64,000 bases of DNA from Hyperoplus lanceolatus (GCA_026929865.2 CM049398.1:18513501-18577500); one strand, 5' to 3'. Positions 38,611 through 52,390 are shown, numbered from the stretch's first letter. Numbers and translations: made by a program. The notes: a model not told the origin generated them from the sequence alone.

Positions 38611-39228
38611 AGGCCCGGACACACCGGCCCGATAATCGCCATCGTAGAGTTTGTAGGGGGCGGGGACACAAATCTGTTTGGTGTGTGCCGTGAAATCGGT
38701 CGTTGTAGATGTCGTCGGGCTTCTTTTGAGCCGATTGAACATGTGGGCCGTCTTTCAGTTGGAGCAATTTGATTTGTGGAGGGCTAGCGAATCAGTGAAG
38801 CCCGGACTTGAGGCGGGTAGCACAAACAGCTAACAACAGTTAGCCATTGTTTTAATGTGTTTGTTTGTTTCTTACAGCAAATACTCACATGCATCAACCC
38901 TTGTTGACTGCTCGACACCATGCTCAACACTCTCTGCTAAAAATGGTGCTCTTTATGGTCCATAAATATAAATACGTATTTATATCTATGTTTATGGTCT
39001 AGAGAGCCGTCCCATCATTTCCGGCTTCCGTATTTTTTCGGGCCACAATACAGATTAGCCCTGCCTGCTGTTATGGAGACATTACGTCCCGCGCAAGTGC
39101 AGAGCGTACGGAAAGTCAGCAGTCAGCTTGGTGTGTTCTTTGCACTTTTTTGGCCGCGACGGGAAGACTGGAGCTGCCTGAATCGGCAAACTCCATTTTC
39201 GTGAAGTCGGACTGGTGTGTCCTGGCCT
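38611..39228. mobile_element. PIF/Harbinger-like MITE in copy 2 (618 bp)
   Basis: Same ends and TAA target duplication (38608-38610, 39229-39231) as the copy 1 element, with a handful of one- to two-base length differences. Confidence 0.7.
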
Positions 39229-40144
39229 TAAGAGGGGATGAGGCACGTGTGGCACGTATGTAGCCACAGAGCGGCACACTCTACCTATCCCCCAGTACAT
39301 GTGTGTTCTCCCTGGAGCTTTATTAGGCCAAGTTATGGGAACTTCACAAGCCCTCTGAAGCATCCTGTCCCTGTTTAACACCCCAACATTTAAAATGAAT
39401 TGCCTTGCACTTCCTCCCTCTGGACATCGCTCCAGGCCTTTTCTCTATACATCTCTGTGCCCCCTTCCTACTTCTTATCTTTGTAGAATTTTCAAAAGGG
39501 CTTCAGTGGCCCTTTTCCTCTACATGGTACAGGATTTGCTCTACTCAACAGTACTCGCCTTTGGTTTAGTGTACTCTCCTGGAGGTTGTATTCCATAACA
39601 TTACAAGATAGTGAGTAAAGTTAGTCAATTGTAAACAAGGCACATTAAAATTTGTCTTTTTGAGTTTTTCACTTCGGAGGGGGTCAGAGCGTAGGATCAG
39701 CTATAGTCGCCCCCCCCGATGCAGTTTGGAGTTAAGTGTCATGCTCATGGAGACAATGGTAAAGATGGTGGGCACTGTAGATGTAATACCTGCCACCACT
39801 AGTGTTACAAATAACACTAGTGGTGTTATTCAGTGCCGGGGATCCACCCAGCGACCTTATGGTTACTGGTCGGACCCCTTTTCTCTACGACGCCATACTA
39901 CAGCAGTTAGCAGCTAATGCGATAGAATTTCTTCTACAGGGCTATTATTTGCACATGTTGTTTTGCTGTGTCATGGTAGGCTGTCTTTAATTAACTTTTT
40001 CAACATGTAACGTTCACCAACTTATAGGTCTTGATGCTTCATATACATTAATTGGCGAGCCTTGGAAATAATGCTAAATTTCGCTCTACTTTTTGTATTT
40101 TTGTTTTATTTTTGAATCGCTGTGTGTTGATCTATTGTGACTCT

Positions 40145-41965
40145 ACGGAAATATGCCTCTCTCCATTTCTATCATTTCATTCAAGTTAGGAAAGATCCTT
40201 AGGCCAGTGCTACACTTGCCTCTCCCAATTTGTTTTATTTGAAGCTCTTACAATGTTGTGAACAATATGGGCCCCGTTTTCATCATCCAATAACGTTCAC
40301 TTGCATGCATGGTGGTTGGATAAAATGAAAAGGACAGCCAGAGAGAGGCAGAGGGGAATAGAAATATGATGTATCAGTATCAGGGAAGGGATATCCGGTT
40401 TATATCAGTGCTGGTGCTGTTGAAGGGCCTAAGGAGCTTTGGTTTTGTCTCCCCGGGTGATGGATTCTCGCCATGATTTTAGCAGTGTCCCTTCCTGCCC
40501 TTTTGGGTGATAAAAAGTCAATACTTTATGTGCAGTAGTCATCCCTCAGAGTGTGACTGCATGCCACTGTGTAGACAGCGAAGAAGAAATAAAGAGGAAG
40601 GGAATGAGACAGAGAAAGACTGAGAGAGAGATGAGTGATTAGTAGGGGAAGTAATGCTGCTAATGTCCTTTTCATGTGGTGGATCGTACTATAGAATATT
40701 GCACTAAAGCATGAGGGTGAAGACTGGTCCCCTCGGGTGCTCTCAACCCATTTAAGTGGCTGAATGTCTGTCCATTTCCCCAGGCTGTCACATCAAATAT
40801 ACAGGAAACAGCTATGTGGTTATAACAGATAACAGGACAACTGTCAACTATTGCCATCTCCTTTCCCTTTGAAACTTTTGATTCTCCAGAGGTGTGCGTC
40901 TGTATGCTTCAAATCTGTTCACTCTATAGCGAAGAATCATTACCCTCACGAAAGCTGTTGTTGGCATAGTACAGTATATATGGAGTCAATCTCCCGCTTT
41001 GCAAACCATTTTCTTTTTTACCAATAGGCCCATTGTTGCCCACTTGACTATCCAAGAATCAGCAGTGGCATCCTTTTCTTGTGGATCTCTCTGCAACTGG
41101 GGTTCCTGCCTGACAGAATATCTTTCAATCTCTGTCAAACTTGCTGAGCATGGGGATATTAATGCAGTCCCAAAGCACCTTGTATAGCGCCCACATATAA
41201 CTAGTGCAAATTTTGAGGAATGAGAAATTTGCCTCCCCGTTACAGTTACCTACTCAAGGCCAAGAAGTGCATGTGTTAAATGTGACAATTCCGTGCCAAA
41301 ATGAGTCCTTTTCAAAATATTCCAATATAGATGAGATATAACATTTAAAATTTTAAATCTACCTTCAACAATGGTTTATTGATCAGGCCCAATTGTGGTA
41401 CAGGACATGATATCTACAATCATCATCAAATATCATCAAGAACGAAAAACAGATGGGGCAGTCAGTGGACAAAGCATAAACTTTAATGGAACACATCGCA
41501 GATTATTGTCTTAAATCACCCAACAGTGAGAATAGTCTGGCTATCAAATGTTTTCAATGTGAACAGCTGTTTACTTTCACACATAGGGGGAAGCAGCTGT
41601 GCACATAGTGGCAGACCAATGTCATCTTTTCTGCATCTGTTTCATGATCAGGTCATTTAGCCTCTCAAGCTCATCCAACATGCATGGACATCGCACGGGA
41701 CAGGCGTCCGTGTTGAACTTGGCATGATTAAGGTTACTCTGAAGTCTGTCCATCAAACGGTTATGAAAAAAGGTCTCCTGTCATCCACTGTCATGTATCT
41801 TCTTGAAGATCAGTTTTCTTCAGATTTAACTACCATGTCAAAATGTCTAAGGCTCTTCTCAGCCGTTGCATAGCTGTTTTTAGTCAGCGGCAGTGTGTCT
41901 CTAAGGTTACGTCAGGTGTATTATTAAGGTACATATAGTATAGAATACCAATGTTCATGCTATCA

Positions 41966-41968
<3 letters not shown>
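40145..41968. other. grik4: Intron 1, nothing recognised
   Basis: Ordinary intronic DNA right of the duplication; no exon, RNA gene or repeat recognised. Confidence 0.45.

Positions 41969-42056
<88 letters not shown>
41969..42056. repeat. (TA)n microsatellite
   Basis: 88 bp of uninterrupted TA dinucleotides. Confidence 0.98.
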
Positions 42057-42057
<1 letters not shown>

Positions 42058-45000
42058 CACACAGTAAACAGTCTATATCAGTATTATCCCTGGGGGTGAC
42101 AAGCACTTACTTCCTTTCCGTCTCACTAGTTGATGTATTTTTTAAAAAAAAGCTTCCTTCTTTCTTTCTGTCACCGGCACCACCCTGTTCTTTCTTTCCT
42201 CCTTCTTAACCTTTCCTTTCATCAAACCATCCGCTGTTCTGCCTTGACCTTCCAGGCAATTACATGCGAGGGGATGTGTCTGTAGGCCAGGCCTGTTGAG
42301 GGAGATATTGCTGACTGACAGGTAATGACTCCTACTGAGAGCTGGAATTCCCTCAGGACTCAACTGTCTCCTTGCCTTGCCTGCCAGGCCCCGCCGACTC
42401 CCTGTCTTCCAAACCCCGTGGGTCCGAAAATCAAACTACGACGGCCGCATTGTTGCTGTTTTTTCCTCAAATTAACCATCCCCTTCCTCCTCCTTATCCT
42501 CATCATCATCGTCAAGATTATCAATGTGCCACATACAGCACACTTTGTGAGTCATCTTGCTGTCTTTCTCAGCCAAAAGCTGTCAGTCTTTTGCAACAGG
42601 TCTTCCCAGAGTTTCCCCCCTTTGTCACCATCTCTTCCTGTCACTTTCTCTCTTCTTTTCTGCAACTATCCCTTTAAATCACTGTCCTACTCCCACGCCT
42701 GTCACTCTCCCTCACTCCAGCTCAGTCCAGCACTATTATTCATTTCCCCCTCATTTACACTCGGGGACAGAGTGAAAATGAACTTTTGGCATCATTCATT
42801 TCAAGCATTTCGTCCAATGTTACCACCACTGTCAGAGTTATGTATTACATTTTGTCCCCCTTGTGGCCCTAATCGGTCAAGAATATATATTTTTTTTAAC
42901 AACCGACCCCATATGTTCCTTTTTAATTTGTTCCATCAAAGCTTTGATGAAATACAATTGAATAGTGGGTGGGGGAGATAGTTTTTTATCAATCCTCAAA
43001 CTTGTTTCCTTAATGTACAGTACGATAATTTATAAAGTGGTGGAGCTGCGATCCGTTTGTGCTGTATTTGATACCGCCTCCTGTAATGGCCCTCCTGTGA
43101 CTTTACAGCCTTTCTCCTCCATTGTGTCTGGCTTTGACAAGAGCTGGCAACACAACACTCACTGCATATTGCCATTCCTGTCGTCATGTTTGAACCCAGG
43201 GGGAATTCATCCTTGCATGAAGAAATTAATGTTCTTTTCCCTTTTCCTTCTCTATTTGCTTTCTTCCTCTGCTACCTCTTACATTGTCCTTCATTCCTGC
43301 TCTCTGAATGGAATTGGAGCTTCGTCATGCTCCGTGACAGTGACAGAGCTGTCAACCAGCTCTGCCGAGGGGAGTCAGGTGTTATGGGCAGACTGAAGGC
43401 GGCAAAGTTTAACTACTGTATGCTTGTTTTTTTTGTCTGCGATTCCAGGACTGACCCAAGTAAGATGGTGAGCTCTTAAATTTACTATCACAATGTGACT
43501 TTCTGCCAGCCCTTGGCCCTCTGGCAGCTGTTACTTTTAATGTTTACAATCCACTCACGCCATTCCCCAGTGACTGATTGGCCATCATCGTGTTGATTAA
43601 AAGTCTGCTGTGAATGTCACACCTACAGTTATCTGGACGGACACCAATAAATAAAATGCGAGGGCAGAAGATGTTTGAATGTTAATGTTTATGTTTATGG
43701 CAGTGCACACAGATCGCACATTATCGGCAGTAAGTTAAAGAACGCAGCACACTCATTTATTGCGCAGAACCCAGCAAAAAATAGGCAGGGTTGTCCAGGA
43801 CAAGAAAGCCTGACTTCTTTTGGCATCACAATGATATGGCATCTGGAAATGCACATTCCTTGAATTTCTTTGCAACTGTAATGGTATACCACTTTTATCT
43901 ACCTCGCAATTGTTGCAACAGAAAATAAAAAAATTGCCTCTGTGATAACTTTCCATTGTTTATATTTGTATTATTATTATTATTAGTTGTAGTGGTAACT
44001 GCATTGTTTGGCATATTCTAAAAAATCCACCTCATGGACTTATTACTCAAACCAACCTTGTTTTGCATCATCTTACTGGCACTTACATCACCAACCTCCA
44101 CCACGAACTCAGCCCCTTGCATACGGTATTTTTAACAAAGTCCTTTTTTCAGTCTGAATGCCCGGTAAACCTCTAGCATAAAGTGCACTGTCCCGTGGCG
44201 TTCTGTCAACATGTTAAGTGCTGTGTGAGGCCTGCAGAAAGTCTAAGTCAGTCCTATTAAACAAAGTTTGAATGCAATTTGTGCTCACTGGTCTTTGTTT
44301 TCAATCGACACAAAAGGATGTACAAAAGGTACACATTTCCCTATGCTCTGTCAAGCTTAAAAACACTCCTGAAAATGCCAACAGTATGGCTGAGGCAAAT
44401 CATGCTCCACGTAATGGACTTTAGGTTCTCGTGCGAGAAATAGTTACTCAGTGTGCCATGTGCTGCTGGAGACAAGCCCACGCTAGTGTAGCCTGGGTGC
44501 AATGAACAATGAATCATTTTCCCTGCTGTCTTTCCATGACAACCATTGCTCATTCTGTTACACCGCCACGCTGTCAGAAATAACCTATTCTTTTTAATGT
44601 TGAAATGTTTGCCAACAGCTACTGAAAATGTATGGCCATTAGTCGGCATGAAGACACCAGGATTTGGATTGTTGGCTCAGCTGATTCAAGAGAACTACAA
44701 GTGGGCGGGCTACTTTGCACTGATGAATTGCTTTCAGGCTATTCCAACCCAGTGGGAGGGGAATTGAACAAATAGCAGCAACAGTCTGTCAGTGCACCAA
44801 ATAAAAAATGAGAAATACATCATATACACACAGGAGGATGAACCTATGGCCCGACATGTTAATACAAAGTCAGCCACACATACCACAGTTCCTGTGGTTA
44901 TCCACCATCATTTTTCTTGTTTGGCATCCACCACTCCCCTAACCCTGGCTTGCCTCGCCTGCTTTCATCAATCTGAGTGCCCCTGTGACAGGTTCTCCAC

Positions 45001-45247
45001 TGATTCCATTTCATGCTTTGTGGATGTTATGTAATTACACTGACATTGGCAGGGTCCTTTAGGTGGAAAATCTATGTAAACAACATCTGTGCTTTCAATT
45101 TATCTGATGTCATTGTGCAGCCTCTGGCAACACTCACATATAGGTGCTAATGGTAAGAATAGCTGTCAGGAAATGTTTTGGTTTGCATCCATTGGATCTT
45201 TAGCACTGCATCTCAACATTTGCAGTGCTGTTTAAATAGTATTTTTT
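42057..45247. other. grik4: Intron 1, C/T-rich stretch, no gene supported
   Basis: Contains a pyrimidine-rich region (about 42360-42760). A 218-codon frame at 42325-42981 is leucine/proline/serine-rich because of that composition. It has no homologous domain and no conserved motif that I recognise. No RNA gene or mobile element was identified. Confidence 0.45.
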
Positions 45248-45388
45248 TGTCATTTCCAACCTTTATTTGATAGAACACAGTTGAAATGGGGAGAGATGGG
45301 GGATGAAATGCAGTAAAGGTCAACGGGTTAGATTTGAACCCGGAACCACTGCAACGAAGGCTGGAGCCAATATGGTAAGCGCTCTATC
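45248..45388 (-). mobile_element. tRNA-derived SINE, 3' part (split by a hAT-like insertion)
   Basis: On the minus strand this reads 'gatagagcgcttaccatatt', then the B-box region GGGTTCAAATC, then 'cccccatctctccccatttc' and 'ctatcaaataaaggttg', a common fish SINE body and tail. The 5' head, with the A box TGGCGTAGTGG, lies at 46297-46325 on the far side of a 908-bp insertion. Confidence 0.75.
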
Positions 45389-46296
45389 CAGAGACGGCCG
45401 TAACTATCTGGGGGCCTGTTTCAAGACCTAGTGTGGGGCCCCCCACTTTTTTTTCTTTTTTTTTTATAAATAATGCTCCCCGCGAAAATAAAAAAGATTG
45501 TGGAATCCAGTTGGTTCATAGACTGATTATGAGATATTGGGCCCCTGGGCCCAGACTCTTAAAGGGCCCCCCACTCCCTATCCAGTCAGGTACACTGTCT
45601 TTTCCACATACATACAATTAATGTTCAAAAACATAGTAAGGAATCAGTGTTTCCCACAGGATTTTGGGATACTGTCGGAGGAACGATGGTCCTTGTTGGT
45701 GGGTCCGGAGGCATGGCGAGAAGAAAATTTAGAGGCTAAATCAAATCTTGAGCTGCAGAAGGAACATTATTTTAAAAAAAAATTCTTAAGCAGGCAGCAC
45801 TCTTCAACTGCAAAAACAGTACAGTAGATTGGTCTGCAGAACCATGTTATATGATGGAGGGATCCATTTCAACAGATCTTTATCTGTTGAAATGGTGGAT
45901 AGCTACTTTATATGAACAGTATGGAATGTACACATATAAAGATTATTCCTGTATGTGTGTGGGGGCCTTAGAGGCCCCTCATGAAGCCCATAAGACAGAG
46001 CTCATAATGCTAACTAGTTGAGCGGCCCATGATGATTTCTTTCCTTATATTTAGGCTATTCCTTTTTGGACCCTGTTATTAACATGAGTGAGATCTTTGA
46101 CAATGTGACACGTATACAGTTACCATCAATATCTCTGGCTTAGGGGCCCCCTGAGCCCTTGGGCCCCTAGGCCTGGTAGCATGGACAAGCATTATTTGTA
46201 TAAAAAAAATTTGGGGGGGCCCCCCTCGTCGGGGGCCCCACGGCAGACGGGCCCGTTTCAATTGAAACGGGTGAAACATAGGTAAGGTCGCTACTG
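45389..46296. mobile_element. Non-autonomous hAT-like element inside a SINE (908 bp)
   Basis: The left end CAGAGACGGCCGTAACTAT and the right end in reverse complement CAGTAGCGACCTTACCTAT form degenerate inverted repeats with the CAG start typical of hAT elements. The flanks are an exact 8-bp duplication, GCTCTATC (45381-45388 and 46297-46304). The interior has several G/C runs of the 'ggggccccccac' type and no intact transposase. The frame at 45537-45827 shows no known domain. Confidence 0.85.
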
Positions 46297-46325
46297 GCTC
46301 TATCCACTACGCCACCAGAGCGCCC
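46297..46325 (-). mobile_element. tRNA-derived SINE, 5' head (split)
   Basis: Minus strand reads GGGCGCTCTGGTGGCGTAGTGGATAGAGC in two parts: the leading GGGCGCTC and the A box TGGCGTAGTGG. Removing 45389-46296 and one GCTCTATC copy rejoins it to 45248-45388 as one SINE. Confidence 0.75.
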
Positions 46326-47854
46326 CTATGTATTTGTGCCAAAGGCAGTGTTTGCGAAATATTCTGACGTTCTTCTGTCACCTGTTAGTACACAAGCTCA
46401 GGGCTGATACACGTGGCATCTTGCTTGTTATGTGTGCTTGTGAAGTATCACCGCTCTTCCCCGCTTCCTTGTGCCTTTGCAGCTGTTGGTTGATCTCGGG
46501 TTTAATTGGATTTTGGGTTGTATATATTGTGTCAGTAAGAGAGGCTGTTTAAAAGTCACAGCTGAATGTTTATGTGCATTAATCTCAGCTGATTCTGCGG
46601 CTCCTAAATCCTCTGAGGGACTGCATCAGCTAGTTGTGTATTTGCACTAGACAAGCGGTCGTTTGAATGCTACGTGGCTCTGCAGTGGTGCCAGGTAATG
46701 AGCTGAAGTGGAATAGAAATTAAAAAGCGGCGTTATACAAACAATCATTCCCAAGACACAAATCACACACAAACACTAAAAAACTTAACATACATGCACC
46801 CACCTTCCCAGGAGTCCTGCCTCACAGATATGCTGCATAAGACCCTCTGCTCACTGTTCCCCTGAGTGAAATGAGCCTGCATTCATAACTCAGATCATAA
46901 GTGCATACTAGATGCACTTGACATACAAACGCACAACGTGTAAACACGTGCAAGATGACATGTAAAAGTGCAGACAAGAGAATACATGATACGGTAACAC
47001 TTGCATATTGCAGATATAACCGAATACTATCCTAGATATAGCTGTCATCCCCCTGTATCATCATCTTCAACCTCTGTTCTGGAACATAGACTAGTGCGGG
47101 ATGTGCTTTCTCTTTTACTCCATCTTTCATATTCACTAATATAACCTTGCTTTAGAATAAATTGTAAATACAGTAATCAGCTCAGGTCCTGTCAACGCTA
47201 TGATTTGTTTCACAATGTAATTTGTTTAACAGCCACATTGATCCATTTCATAAGGTGACATTGGGTCATTGGTGTATTTAAAAATGTGTTAATGGGATGT
47301 TTTAATAGCCATCATTAGCATGTGGCTCATGTCGGTGTCTTGGTGGGAGTATGTGATAATTACTCGGCCTGGCTACCATGTGAGCAACATCTGAAGCTTA
47401 ATTCTCTGCTGTCCCTCCTATCTCAGTCAATATAAGCCAAGGGGTGGTCTGCAGAGAAATGCCGCCAGAAACCATCAACAAGAACTGTAGAATTACGGCT
47501 TTGTAACAATTATCTCTTCATCTCTCTGTTGCTGTTCACTCTTTGTCATCAGTCCTGACAGGTCCTTTGTTAGTGGCAATTTAAGACAAAGGCTGCACTC
47601 CCTCATATGCATCTCTGAGGATGGCTCTTACATTTACAGGTCCAGAGGGGGCTCCATTAAAGGCTTCCCCTTTAAAACTGGTGATTTATACAGCAATTAT
47701 CATAATTATTGACTTTGTCCCATTGATATCTAGGTTTATGGTTCAAACCATTTCTCCATTCACCACCAGTGACAAAAGTGAATGTGTAAACTGCAGACTG
47801 AAGATGAATCAACTGAAATTACTGACAGAAGTTTTACAGGCCCGTGGAGTCATC
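46326..47854. other. grik4: Intron 1, nothing recognised
   Basis: No exon, RNA gene or repeat recognised. Confidence 0.45.
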
Positions 47855-47858
47855 TTAA

Positions 47859-48437
47859 AGAGGACCTATTATGCTACTTTTCTGGTCTTAATTTCTTGTT
47901 TTACACTGCTATAGAGCAACCTGACACGAATCACATCACAAAAAACTATGTAGATTTTCAGGAAGCTCTTTCTCTTATTTTGGCGATCCAGCACATCCTG
48001 TCAACACTTGAGTGTGTGTGCTTCGGCTCCCTCCGCCTGTGCTTCGGCCATCTCCGCTCCCCTCCCCCCCTCCTGCAAACCCCACGCTTCCTTCCGGAAC
48101 ACTTTCAGTGGCGGGAAGCGCGAGCATGGACCTATAAGGGCGCGAGGCAGACGCGAACAGGGAAGTGACAGCATTACCATACATGGAAACATTTGCGTGG
48201 AGACGTCACAAAGTTTTATGCGACGTCACAAATTATGAAAGGGTAGACCGCTTTGAAGACGTGACTTCTCGACTGGCTAGAATAGTGTTTAGTGCTCTGC
48301 ACAGACACCCCAGACGGTCAGCAGGGAATATGTCGAAATGCATGTAAGTCATTATTTGATAATTTAGTATGGTTAAGCATGAATCATCATAACAACGTTT
48401 ATAGGTCATAAAAGTCAAAAAGCGTCATAGGTCCTCT
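47859..48437. mobile_element. TTAA-flanked MITE (579 bp)
   Basis: Ends AGAGGACCTATTATGC and, in reverse complement, AGAGGACCTATGACGC are flanked by TTAA at 47855-47858 and 48438-48441. TTAA targets are used by piggyBac and Kolobok transposons; which one applies cannot be decided here. The interior is GC-rich in the middle with several short overlapping frames, none recognisable. Confidence 0.8.
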
Positions 48438-48441
48438 TTAA

Positions 48442-48896
48442 GCATTCAGCTTTAAATGAATGAGACTTAACATATCAGTCCACTCTCAGTACATTATGAT
48501 GGGTGTGTGTGAATTAGATTATGTGACACTAGGAAATCAGTTTCTTGTTGCCAGGTCTTCCGTGAAGTTTTCTAATTATGTAAGATAGCACCTCCGCCTC
48601 CTTCAGTAGCGCACACCACAGGGCTTGTGGATGAGATTGATTAAAGTGTGGAAACTAGCATTTCCATTTGGCATGCTGTCAGACAAGCCGGCAGATTTGC
48701 TGTATTATAATTTGCAGTCAAACTACTCCAACTGAATAAAACAGCTATCAGAGAAGCATGGGGCACAGCATTTCCTTCTGCTGACATGCATGGATGTTTA
48801 GTTACATGCAAACACCTTCACACTCTAACAAAATAAACAGGGCATATCCAACACTGAAAAGGTTGTGTTAGCTGTCTTCGCTCTCCGCTAATTTAA
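48442..48896. other. grik4: Intron 1, nothing recognised
   Basis: Short stretch between two TTAA-flanked elements; no feature seen. Confidence 0.4.
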
Positions 48897-49820
48897 AGCC
48901 ACTACGAGTAACATGGCACGTTGGCGGCCCCTTTGGACAAAAGCGGTAGTATTTGTATGACGCCAGCTGTCGTGAAGCTGTTTCCTAGCGCGTGCCGGGC
49001 GTGCGAGATTCAAATGATCAGGAAGCAATATAGTGCATGTCCGTGTGTTGAAAGTGTGAGGGCACCGGAGTCTTTTCGGCTCCGTGAGAGTGGTAAGTGA
49101 CACAGCATCAACTAATGCCTGTCAGTGCTACACACACCTGATTGGAATGAGTTGATGCAGTGTCACCTCTCACGGAGGTGAAAGAGTCCGTGTCCTCACA
49201 CAAAGCGAATGAACGAGAGACGGCAGTTAGTATGGATCACGATCAGGTAATGTGTTATGTTGTTGTAAATAATGACTATTTCAGATGAATAATGGTCATC
49301 TGATGATGCTGGTGAGGCAAAGTAAACTTTGTTTTAGTAGGCTACCGCTCATTCATTTAGGAATAAACACTGCAGTCTAATTCGCTCCCGTGAAATTGTG
49401 TATATACGTTGCTTGGCAACGCCCTCCCGCCCGCCTATCACTCTCCCTTTTAGCTTTTCTTCATTGCATTTTCTTTTTTTTCTTTGATGGTTCAGCCCCG
49501 TTATCAGTCATTATGACGACAAATAACTGTCTCAAACAAGGCTCCCGCTCCCCTTCCCTCACCTGGAGGGATAGGCTTCTCAAATCGCGTTGCAGCGCCA
49601 CACTGAAATCTGCGACCAATACGGATATGTGACCATAGAGCCTGAACGAGCGAACCAAAAATCGGACTGGGTGTACGACCAGACCAAAAACAGTAATAAA
49701 AACTATATAAAAATGTCTTTCTTTGCACTGATGGTCTCGTTTGCTGTTAAAGGTAATTTATGATTATGAGAGGAAACATGAGGCTGTTTAAAAGATATTT
49801 AAATGTTACTCGGAGCTGCT
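48897..49820. mobile_element. TTAA-flanked DNA transposon, non-autonomous (924 bp)
   Basis: The left end AGCCACTACGAGTAACATG and the right end in reverse complement AGCAGCTCCGAGTAACATT are bounded by TTAA (48893-48896, 49821-49824). It is a different family from 47859-48437 but has the same target preference. An internal inverted pair is also seen: 'ctccgtgagagtggtaagtg' near 49080 against 'cacctctcacggag' near 49164. No transposase is present. Confidence 0.75.
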
Positions 49821-49824
49821 TTAA

Positions 49825-52390
49825 GTCAAAGCAACCGTCAAATAAATGGAGATGCTGTTTACAGAATGTTGAAAGCACCAAATTGGTTGGGTTCTTTCAT
49901 TTACAACTGTCATGAATAAGAAAAAGGAAAATGGCAATACAAATGAACCCTCTTATGATGTTTTTGAAATGAAAGGGAGAAGCTGTTTATGTCTGGATTG
50001 AAGGTGTAGATTTCAAATTCTGTGACTTTTAGTAGTTGTGTTGCTGTTTCAACCCACAAAGATCAGAGTGAAGTTGACCCTTTTGTTACAAATGAAGTAA
50101 ACAGTGTAAGGTGCAATGTACTGACATAAACTCAACTTCAGAGAGAGAAAATTAATAAAGACTATTATTTCATTCACCCTCCCTCCTCAGTCCCGTTGGT
50201 GTCTGTGACAAGGGCAAAGTGTAAACACCCATCCAAATGAGATTCGGAGAAAGGACAGCGCTATACTTGCCTGCAAATGTGGTATATTAGCCACAGAAAA
50301 TCGAACATATCTGATCCCACCTGAATGCAGTAGGGTGGACTAATAAGCCAGCTCCAACAAAATAAGCAGACCTCTAATGAAGTTCCTATAGGATAAGTCG
50401 GTGCCAGAATGTGGGGAGAGAAGCATTTGCAATGAATAATCCAAATATGATATGCAGCCTGCGCAAAAAAAAGAAAGAAAGAAAAAATTCAAATTAATTT
50501 TTCCACCCCTTGCCCAGTGTTCCATGCATTCCGTTCAGATTCCAGACAAAAAAAGCACCACATTACGTCATTCAAAATGAAATAAGTATTCTACTGTGTA
50601 ATCTCCAACTCCCGTGCTACTTTTCATTCATGCATATTTTTACATCACACAAGGTGGATTTATTTTTGAGGCATGGTAAACAGAGTAGATAGCTACTAAA
50701 AGGATCTGAGACTCGCCCCAAGAGACCTTAAACACGTTTGACAAGCTTAAGGGGGCTTCATATTTCACTGAGTCACTCGAGCATAAGGTATTTGATTTCA
50801 TTTGAAGAAAAAGTTGCTTGGTTTGAACATTCAGGTTTTCCATTTGATTAGAAAATTGAATAGCCTAACTACTTTTTTTAACTTTTTTTTTTATACAAAA
50901 AACAAAGGCAATATGCTCCATTACACTTTTGTTGGCATGGCATTTGAGAGCACTTTCTGAGCAACAAGATGTCTTAATTTAACATATGCTCAGAAACAGG
51001 CATGTAAAAGTGGAGACCAGATGGAGCCTGAAACAAGTCTAAATAGAAAAGGGTCTACCTTCACAATGTTTGGTGTCTGAATTTGGCTGTACATTAGCAG
51101 AAGTGTAACTCCCACAGTTCCTTGTCATGCTGTGCAATTAAGTAATACTTCATGTCAAAATAATTTCATCACAATTATTTGTACAAAAAGTGGAATGCTG
51201 TGCATTAGTGTGTTCATTCCTCACTCTCAATCAATTCTAGCTTAAGCAGTCACTAAAGGTAATAGTAGCTACTGTAAGCACGCACATTAAGTATTTGTCC
51301 AGGGGTAGCCCAGCAAATTGTAATTTTTGGGATATACTGTATATCATTTTTTTCCCAAGTGAATGTCAAATCTCTTTACAGTGTCCTTATCATTTTTTAC
51401 AGCATTGATATGATCAAAGGCCAAAATCGCCCATTCGTTGGAAAGCATATTATCATTAATTACCTAGTACAGTTGGTGAAGAGCTATAGTTTCATTTGAT
51501 CTGCATTAAGCCCTGGGTCTGATAGGAAGGAAGATCCAGCCATTGAGGTAATAGTGAAAGCCAGCAGATCCTTCAATAGGATAATGAGTGTTTGACTCTT
51601 GACTGCCACTTTACAGAGACACTTTAAGCTTCTATATGCTTATATCACCAACGCCATTGCTCCTCGCTACAGGCAAATGCAAGCCTGTGTTTGGATGTTC
51701 CTTTTTTGTACTAAAACAAGGCCCTTTTAATTATCAAAGGGCAGCGCCAAAGACAAGGTGAGCTTCTAATGCCTTGATTCTGACTTTGATTTGGTGGCAA
51801 TTCTTCAGTTATGTTTCTCAAAATGCACACTTCACAAACCTACCATTCTCCCGTGGTCTGTCCCCTCAGACGAAATTCACAGAAGAAAGGATAGAAGACT
51901 GCAGGAAGTGAATGTTTTGTTGTTGTTCCTTTGTTGTCAGTACTTTGTTGTTATGGCTGGGTAGTCAGGACTCTGACTGATAGATACCTTGTTTTCAGTG
52001 TGTTTACAGTGTGAGTTTGTATCAACATCATACATCTGCAGGAAGAGGCGCGTAATTGTGTTTCTTGTGTTTCTTAAAAAGGTTGTAAATTGAACCCATA
52101 AGATTATGTTTATGTGCTATGCGCCTTTGTCTCAGAGGAATTTTTATTTCATACCTACTGTCAACTGAGTCTCTTTTCCACAGTTTACAGTGGGCAACGC
52201 CTCAGTGTACCTCAGGGCTACTCATTGATTGGTTTCCATGGATCAAGGGCCAGTTCATGTTTTCCCTGAGTGAAAACAGCCTTGTTTATTTGCAAGCTGT
52301 CATGTGTTGACCATTCCCAAATGTCAACTCCTGTGAGACCAACACATCTCAGAATCAATCAGAATTCTAAGTTCCATTCAGTAGGCATAA

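Larger units (their letters stand above)
32568..40144 (+). repeat. Large direct duplication, copy 2 (about 7.58 kb)
   Basis: Direct repeat of 20193-27746. Differences are concentrated in the first 1.9 kb (32568-34470), where single-base insertions and short substitutions are frequent. Beyond that they are sparse and mostly homopolymer or dinucleotide length changes, for example the C run near 39712-39718 and the TG run at 38336-38401. On the left it abuts a truncated LINE; on the right it continues into ordinary intronic sequence. Confidence 0.95.

Noticed and set aside
42325-42981. 218-codon open frame on the + strand in intron 1
   Set aside because: Composition follows a C/T-rich tract (Leu, Pro, Ser, Phe runs); no domain, no splice context, no homology I recognise, and overlapping frames of similar kind exist. 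Treated as chance.
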